A stretch of DNA of 64,000 nucleotides from Lota lota (taxonomy: Eukaryota > Chordata > Actinopteri > Gadiformes > Lotidae), in the NCBI GenBank assembly GCA_026745465.1, contig JACYXH010000216.1:8361676-8425675 (forward strand), written 5' to 3'. How positions within the stretch are numbered: position 1 is the stretch's first letter; each line of letters begins with the position of its first letter. Below, piece after piece: positions 31,110 to 64,000 of the stretch. The notes under the pieces are model-generated. The model searched no databases. It was not told where the DNA came from and saw only the letters and a list, made by a program, of their open reading frames with translations. The position numbers were made by a program, and so were the translations under genes.

Positions 31110-31786
31110 CCACTGCGAGTATAAAAACCTCGATTACTAGATGTGAAAAGGAAGGGCTTGGCACTGACGTCATTCGTGTCTCATCGTTACCGGAAGGTCC
31201 AACGTTTGTCAACTACCAATGCGATATTCGTAGCGGTTCAGAGTAATGACTAGCTAAATACAAAGTAAAGCAAAGCAAATACCAACCTGACTTGATTGGA
31301 ACGGAATTTGACAAGATGCTGACAATATGACCTAGTGATTAATCTTCAACTTTGCGATCGGCGTTTATATCGGGCAGTCACATTGCAAAAGCTGCCATTA
31401 GGTTATATGTAACAGTTAGCCTACTGCTGTTCAGTCTGATTAACAGTTGGTAATTTGAGGACAAGCCAACTCTTGACTATATTTCATCAAGGGGAAAGAA
31501 AACGAGGTTGGTAAAATAAGTGCGCAATGATGGTGGCTGCCACACTCCCCATGTTTGTCTATTGTTATGATGTCATCGTAAGGAATGGTACGAAATCAAA
31601 CCGCTTTCTATTCTGTTTTGAACTGCATGCCAAAAATAAACTGGAGTGTTTAATAATATCCGAACCCCCGTTATAATCAACATAATAGTACATTATTCAA
31701 GCTAAAGTTATTGCCTAGTTAACCGAGTAGCCTACACAATTTGACGTATGTGTTGGCTTTTCCTCCTAAATAAATTATTGTCCCAG
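31110..31786 (+). promoter_or_regulatory. tcp11l1 promoter and 5' UTR region
   Basis: A palindromic CRE, TGACGTCA (31165-31172), and an ETS-type ACCGGAAG (about 31189) lie about 110-140 bp after the depdc7 poly(A) signals. A TATAAAAA at 31120 may be chance. A 5' UTR intron is inferred, ending at the acceptor TTATTGTCCCAG before 31787; its donor may be GAGGTTG/GTAAAA near 31511. Confidence 0.6.
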
Positions 31787-31809
31787 GCGGTTACATCTTA
31801 ATCTGAACC

Positions 31810-34800
31810 ATGCCAAAGGATTTGGACCAACCGGAACAGGAGGGAAACAAGGAGTCGAGGGAGGAGAGGACACAGGACCTTTCGGAGGAGACGGGAAGAG
31901 GGAGAGCAGGGGTGAATATTCCCAGTCCACGAAGAGGGAACACGCCACAAGGTGAGTTCTGGCAGCGAAATTTAAAAAATAATAGGATTTATAGAGTTTT
32001 CAGACTTCTTTAACCAAGCAGGAGTAGCAGAATGTTTGCATGAGGATGATCTTTAATAGTTTTAAGATCAAATGAGCTGGTGGCTCTCTGTTTGGATTAA
32101 TTAGTCTTCTCTCTGCTCTTCAGCCAGCCCGCCCAGGTTCGTCTCAGTAGAGGAGTTGATGGAGACGGCCAAAGGAGTATCCAACATGGCTCTGGCTCAC
32201 GAGATGATGGTGAACCAAGCATTTGTGATGAAACCTGTAGAACTTCCCGAGGGAAGGTAAGGTCGATATACTGAATGTGCGTGTGTGGAAATGTGCAAAT
32301 ATATTTAGGTCTTGCCTTACTCCACTGCATAATGCATTTTTATTTACTATTGACTCTTGCTGTCCTCCTTGTGTAGTTTTGAGCGGAGGGTGAAGGAAAT
32401 AATGCACAAAGCATTCTGGGACTACTTGGAGTCTCAGTTGAATGAAGATCCCCCGTCATACATTAATGCTATCAAGATGCTATCTGACATCAAAGAAGTG
32501 AGAAACAAAAGCAAGCTGTATTCTATTCTCTTCAGTTAGACAAACTTTTAAGTCTGTACTATAGAACGATCTTATACTATATAATGTGTTTATTAGAAAA
32601 AATAATATGCACATGGACATTTAAGGCCATCTTTTTTTCATCATAATTAATTTAGACTATAAAACTGGGTATCACGATAACTGGATGGATGGTATTGTAT
32701 AATCCAGATAATATTGACCGATAACAACGATTTTAACCCCATCCAGGCCCTGCTGTCCTTCTTGATGCCCAGCCATGACCGCCTGCGCTCCCGCATTGAG
32801 GAGGTTCTCGACCTGCCTCTCATCCAGCAGGAGGCTGAAAACGGGGCATTGGACATGGGTCGGTTGGCTAGGTTCATAGTGGAGACCATGGGGTCGCTGT
32901 GTGCACCCTGCAGAGATGGGGACATCAGGAAACTGCGGGAAGCAACTGAATTGGTGCCTCTGCTTAAGTAAGTGAATCAAAGACAACGGCAAAGACGAGG
33001 GAGCTTGAGGTACTTCGTCATCCTTCTTGTTTCAGCAGTTCAAGTCAATACTTGGAGTATCAATAGTGATCCGCTAAAGGACAATGCCAGTCTGGGTGAT
33101 TAAACCATCGTAACCGCCTCACCTTGCTTCACCATTTTCCGAAAATATTTGTTTGTTGTACAGATTCTGCATTGGAGCATTTAGTGTGAGCCACATCACA
33201 AACATAAACAACAGCAGTAGCACTTTGGTCTTCGTGATAAGACATTTTTGTGTATAGTGCTTGTATTGCAATTCTTTGCTTTGTTTTCCATTAGTTCCAA
33301 CTAAATGCTCTTCTCCAGAATCGGTTCAACAAAGTTATTTTGACAAATTATATTGCTAACAGACATTTTAGTGAAGCCAGGAGAGGTTTAATCACCCAGA
33401 CAGATACGGTCACTTCGTGGATCTAGTAGGGAAGTTACACGTGTATATTTGGCAGATTTACCTGAACTGTACCTTTCCGAGTAAGCCAGTGGATGTTAAA
33501 AGCTTGTGTTAATGATGCTGTAATATGTAAGAGCTATAATTGAGGTGTAATTAGTTAGATATCCACAGCCACCAGTCAGCTATTATTGAGGGAAATGAGC
33601 TGTGAGAATATATTTTCTGAGCTGACTGCCCCTGCCTTCGTATGAGCCCAGCACATTTCTGACTGAATCCATCTTGCCTGTCAGTCAAAGGTGTGTGTGA
33701 ATGCAACTTCTCAATGGTGGAAAAACGTAGGGAGGGAGCAGAGAGAGAAAAAAAAACTTGCAATCTTTCTCATTTCTGTTCTCTTTTTACAACTCCCAAA
33801 TCTTACCTACAGCGCCTTTTAAAAGAAAACAGTCGTACTATAATAATGATAGCATTCTCTGATATCCTCATTCGATTTTTTTTATTGTTCGGGTCTAGTG
33901 CTCATCTTGCTATCCGTCTCTCTCTTCTACCTCACCCCTAGAGCAATCGTTTCAGCTCTGGACCTAATGAAAATGGACATGGTGAACTTTACCCTTACCA
34001 CGATCAAACCCCATTTGATGCAGCAGTCTGCAGAGTACGAGAGACACAAGTTCCAGGAGTTTCTGGAGAAACAACCTAGTGAGGAGAGACTAGGTTTCGT
34101 CAGGTTTCAAAATATAAAATACGTTTGGTTGTGCGTTTTCAAATTATTTTCTTCAACTTTACTTCTAGATGCCTTGGACTACACTGAGAAGTGGCTTCGA
34201 GACGCAGCGGAAGACTTGCAAGAGGGCGGGCCCAGTGCATCGGGTGCAGCACTGTTGACTCCCTCGCCGCCGCTTCACAGCGTCCATAACCACGCCTTCT
34301 TACGGCTTCTCAAGTGGGACCATGCCTCAGAGACCTTCCCAGAGGTTAGTACGCGTGTCCTGTACCACCATTCTCTTTTAATACAGACCTGGCTGTAGCT
34401 GTATTGAATTTGCCACAAAAGAGGATTATAAAGGCAGTCTTGGTGTAACCCTGTACCATGTCCATGCTCTAACCTCCACCAGTATGAAGAAATATTACAA
34501 CATGGCCTTCCAGTTTAGATTGGTTAACTTCGCCCCGCCTCACTCTCTCTTTAATTATATAAACAACAAACTGCCTCCAGACAGTGATGCTGGACCAGGC
34601 TCGCTTTCTGGAGATGCAGCAAGAGGCGGAGCGGCTGGTACTGCTGTCCTCCCTGCTCCTCATCGTGTACACCACCACAGGAGACGCCATCTCTGGCCTG
34701 CCGGGCCTCATGGACACGCTGAAGACCACCGTCAACGCTATCATCATGGACATGCACACACCGTGAGTCCACACTTACGGCCCCCGTTACAAACAGGAAA

Positions 34801-36016
34801 CCATGTTCTCCTTATACACATGCTAAAAAAGAAGAGAGTAAAAAGAGTACAAGGGCCCGTCTGAATCTCCACACCAGCATACTGCATAGCAGACGAGTTT
34901 CCCAAATCATATTTACACATAGAATGCAAAAAACGGTATACTAAAGGTACCCGGATGGATGGCGTACTATTTCCAGCTAAATGCATAGTGGGCCAACTAT
35001 GGACACAATAGTTCCTTGGATAACCAAAAATGCATTCCGACAGGAGGACGACCATCTTAACTGAAACTTTTAAATGTTATTAATAACCGCCTCAAACATA
35101 GACTAGCAACCCCAAGGACTGGCAACTCAAATAATAAAACATAACTGCGATTCTTTCTTTAAATTATTATTATTGCAATCACATCTAGACACAATATTTA
35201 TAGCACTGTTTCATGGATAAATATGACTTGGTGGGTTTTGTAGCACGTCATCAATTACGGCCATCAGCTTGTAGAACACCAAAGTCCATACACCGTAGTA
35301 AGTCCAGGAACATGCCTACTTTTGGCTCGCCTTTTTAAAATCTGTTTTAAAACAATTATGCATGATGGTAAATGTACATGGTCTTCTCCTCTCCATGGAT
35401 GCAGTTGAATAAATAAGCATGTGTTTTGTCCTTTCTGTTGCAAGGTCTTTTATTTTAGAGGAGGCCTTGGCCACTATTGGGGAGAAGCTGTGTGTTGAGC
35501 TGAGTCAGTGTCTGAGCAAGCATGGCCACGCTCCCTATTCCCCTGAGCGCCAAGCCATTCTGAAGGGACAGATCCTGGCCACTGCCCGCCCAGACAACAC
35601 TGTCCGTAAGGTGATGGGTACGTACTGTCACTCAAACATTATTTTAACCTTCTACTGAAGCTAACACCATACCCTGTAACTTTGTATGTCATTGGTTGGA
35701 TCTATTACTTTATTTAAGTTTTTAGTTTCTGTTTTTATGTTGAGTTTGTTGGGTCTTAAATAAAATCACTGTTTTTCTTTACTTGAACGCAGAGTCCCGC
35801 ATCCAGAACTTCATGTTGGCCTCACTAGAGTCCACTCAGCCCAAGACTCCGCCCCCACTGCCCGGCGGTCTGGCCCCAGTGGGCAAGGAGCTGAGGGAGC
35901 TCGCTGTCCGCTTCAGTCGCCTGGTCAACTTCAACAAGTTGGTCTTCTCCCCGTTCTACCAGAAGCTTCTCCAGAGCGCCCTGATGCCAGCGGAGCACCC
36001 AAGCTGTGACGCATAG
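31810..36016 (+). CDS. tcp11l1: T-complex protein 11-like 1
   Basis: Nine coding exons: 31810-31951 (exon opens at 31787), 32124-32256, 32377-32497, 32747-32967, 33942-34078, 34169-34344, 34581-34762, 35445-35617, 35793-36016. They give 1509 nt, 502 aa (human TCP11L1 509 aa), with all GT-AG joins in phase. The N-terminal 48 residues are charged and disordered. From [18 protein letters not shown] on, the protein follows the TCP11 fold throughout, with hallmarks [57 protein letters not shown] and [20 protein letters not shown]11-family proteins are linked to sperm cAMP signalling (TCP11) and Ras/MAPK modulation (a TCP11L2-type role); the function of TCP11L1 itself is not well defined. It lies in tandem just after depdc7. 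The C-terminal tail after the FSPFYQKLL block is slightly longer than in human. Confidence 0.97.
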
Positions 36017-36532
36017 TTGATGGCAGGAGGGTGGTTTAGAAGCCTCCCCCTAAACACCAACTGCCTGGAATGTATAGTTGAAAATTATCATAAAAAAAAA
36101 AAAAAAGCACCGGCTGCCATCTTAAGTTGTATTGAAAAAAAAAACAGTGTTACTCTAAAGTTGTCATAATTGCCCAGAGACTATAAGCCTATGCCTTCCT
36201 GTGAGTTAACTTGGAAAAGCCTTACCAATTATGAAGAAGTTAGAAACACGGTATTTCATACAGGAATTAGCTAGTGTTGTATCAGTGGAGACGGTTCCTG
36301 ACCATAATTACTAAAAGGCAACCATCAAGCATTTTTCAGCCAACCCAAACTTTTCTCTTCAAATGGTGATTAAAATGGTTGAAAACATTTGCCCATTTTA
36401 ACATGCTAGCTATGGTACATTTTAACGAGCTGTTGCCTATCCCATTATTCTAAACTAACAACGTAAAATGTGCATACATTGCTGCATCAGTCACACTATT
36501 GTCTTTAAATGTTATTCAACATGTGACATGTC

Positions 36533-36538
36533 AATAAA
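36533..36538 (+). terminator. tcp11l1 poly(A) signal
   Basis: AATAAA about 515 bp after the tcp11l1 stop, followed by TCTGTTCC and a TG/T-rich downstream stretch. The 3' UTR carries an A-run at about 36092-36106. Confidence 0.75.
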
Positions 36539-36829
36539 ATTCTGTTCCTCAATTGAGTGGGCAGTCTTCATTGGCAGGTTGTATGCAGATAGGAGGCAAC
36601 ATTTTAACTGGAAACTAGATTCCACTTAGTGTATTTCATTGTATTTATTGCATTATTATATCACAGAAGCTGCAATTTGTTTTAAGATTCACATTTAATT
36701 ACAATATTTTTTTTGTAAATTTACGAATAGTTAATCTAATATGTTGTGAATAAAATGCGCTTTGTTATATAATTTCCATTTAGACAAGACAATTTAAATT
36801 ACATTCAACATTTTATTTCCACGTTAAGT

Positions 36830-37271
36830 TTTCTGTCTCGTCCTTATCTTTGGTTCTCTCGACCTTCTCGTTTCCCCCAACCCTCCCCTTGCACTCTCAC
36901 ATTCCACACATGCAAAGAAGCCACAAGCAGAGAGCCAGCCAGGCAAGCAACAGCTCAACAGCGACGCTTGCGAAGGCGTATTGACATGCAAAAGTTTCGA
37001 AACATCGATTTCTTGACCTAAGTTACGACGAGAGACATTGTTCGTTAAACTAAAACACACGAACAGGTCGCGGGCGATGGGTGGATCATTTAATAGGTAC
37101 TTATTTGCTATATTTTAAGCTTCAACTGTAACAACTCGCACCGTCTGGCCTCTTCTCGTTGGTGAACAAGATGGCAGCAGAAGCGTTGCAGGGTTTGGCT
37201 GTGGTATGGAACCTCGCCGCTAGCATGGTTGCTGACGCTTTGGCTCATACTACACACAATTTTGATTAAAG
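36830..37271 (+). promoter_or_regulatory. hipk3 promoter and non-coding first exon (inferred)
   Basis: A locally CG-containing, non-repetitive stretch carries ACAAGATGGCAGC (YY1-like) at about 37166. It ends in an excellent donor, TTAAAG/GTAAGC, at 37271/37272. Mammalian HIPK3 has a non-coding first exon followed by a long intron, and this is the only strong donor in a promoter-like context upstream of the coding exon at 40658. The transcription start is not visible. Confidence 0.55.
37171..37269 (+). CDS. 32-codon uORF in inferred hipk3 exon 1
   Basis: ATG GCA GCA GAA opens a complete frame of 32 codons (starting MAAEALQGLAVVWNL, ending HTTHNFD) that stops with TAA two bases before the exon's splice donor. 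The ATG context is strong (A at -3, G at +4). If the transcript starts upstream of 37171, ribosomes would meet this before the HIPK3 start codon. It is not a known gene; function, if any, would be translational control. Confidence 0.4.
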   Translation: MAAEALQGLAVVWNLAASMVADALAHTTHNFD

Positions 37272-63215
<25,944 letters not shown>

Positions 63216-64000
63216 GGGGCCACAGGGGCCAGCCGCGGCAGCTCTGCCTCGCCACGGATGCGGCCCGTGGGAAGATAGCAGCGGCGGCGGCTACCTGGCC
63301 AGGTAGATTCACCAGCAGAGCACAAAACGGCTACACATGACGGCTTACAACAAAACGACAGCGCTGATGCTTGATATGAGGGCGATGGTGTAGTACATTG
63401 TGTCGGAAAGTAATGGACACTTTAGGTTTAGCAGCAATGGACTTCCCGACGAATTTGCGGTGTCTGCTTCATGGGAACGTGTAAAGACACGTCTGGAGTT
63501 TATGGACAATTTTGGTTAATCACACGACGTGATTCCAGTATTGTTCTGATTAACAAGCTGTTTATTGTTGTTGTCAGGCCCCTTTCGTAAGTCCTTTTCC
63601 TTTTACCCCACACCCTCTCTGTGGCCAGAGCTCTTTAATCCATCCTTACGGTGCATTCACACCAAAAGCGAGTGATTCAGCATCAAGCAAAATTCGCACC
63701 AAAGTTCAAATATTTCAACTCGAGCGAACACGCTAATGAGGCGAATTTGCGTCGTTTGCACGAGTAGAATCACGCGAACCGCATCGTTTGCGGCAAGCCA
63801 TTCGCACCGCTGGCTTGTCCTGCGAAACATTTGCATTGACTTTGTATGTATTGGCGCCGCACCTTCGCTTTTGGTATGAACGCACGGTAATGCATGTACC
63901 CCATTAAGGACTCTGACTTTCCACTCTCTACTCGCCCGTTATATCCTAAGCCCCTCTCCCTCACCTGCCCTTCCCTTGACACCTTTCAGTGCCTTAAAAG
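63216..64000 (+). other. hipk3 3' UTR, running off the window
   Basis: No AATAAA is seen before the window ends, so the 3' UTR continues. A MITE-like element occupies 63646-63890. Confidence 0.6.
63646..63890. mobile_element. MITE-like non-autonomous DNA element
   Basis: 245 bp bounded by inverted ends: TTACGGTGCATTCACACCAA on the left and, reversed, TTACCGTGCGTTCATACCAA on the right. They match over about 25 bp with 3 mismatches. The interior is GC-balanced with many CGs and has no coding capacity. I recognise GGTGCATTCACACCAAA-type ends from fish MITEs, but the superfamily (hAT- or Harbinger-like) is not decided because no clean target duplication is visible. Confidence 0.75.

Noticed and set aside
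31120-31127. TATAAAAA as the tcp11l1 TATA box
   Set aside because: It lies upstream of the CRE and ETS sites, which would then be downstream of the start. CRE/ETS promoters of housekeeping genes are usually TATA-less, so it is probably chance.

Overview
This is a teleost-type nuclear chromosome segment. It has spliced genes with GT-AG introns, many (CA)n/(GT)n and (GA)n microsatellites, two Tc1-like DNA transposons of a kind common in bony fish, a fish tRNA-derived SINE and a MITE. Four protein-coding genes can be rebuilt exon by exon with every exon phase closing: ccdc73 (minus strand, 18 coding exons, about 1127 aa), depdc7 (plus, 12 exons, 571 aa), tcp11l1 (plus, 9 coding exons, 502 aa) and hipk3 (plus, 17 coding exons, about 1368 aa). 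Gene order and orientation match human 11p13 (CCDC73 <, DEPDC7 >, TCP11L1 >, HIPK3 >), but I find no PRRG4, QSER1 or CSTF3 between them. That fits gene loss or relocation after the teleost genome duplication. I cannot place the species more finely.

Layout: 1-9.5 kb is gene-free and rich in microsatellites, with one perfect 15-bp hairpin. At 9.5-24.6 kb lies ccdc73 on the minus strand (3' end at low coordinates), holding a SINE and a 126-bp (CA)n tract right at a splice acceptor. At 24.6-26.3 kb is the head-to-head interval between ccdc73 and depdc7, with a strong CTCF-like match. At 26.3-31.06 kb is depdc7, which has one phase-supported GC-AG intron. At 31.1-36.5 kb is tcp11l1, whose promoter elements start about 100 bp after the depdc7 poly(A) signals. 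At 36.8-64 kb is hipk3: a non-coding first exon with a complete 32-codon uORF, a large first coding exon (counterpart of the circHIPK3 exon), an intact kinase domain, a Tc1-like copy in each of two introns, a 141-bp (TG)n tract at a splice donor, a hairpin covering a polypyrimidine tract, and a MITE in the 3' UTR.

The four genes do not form a pathway. CCDC73 is a coiled-coil protein of poorly known role, DEPDC7 a DEP-domain protein, TCP11L1 a TCP11-family protein and HIPK3 a homeodomain-interacting protein kinase. The most interesting signals concern RNA processing: microsatellites abutting splice sites in two genes, a hairpin over an acceptor, a GC-AG intron and the circRNA-type exon. The hipk3 N-terminus is also strongly diverged and lacks two motifs shared by mammalian HIPK1-3.
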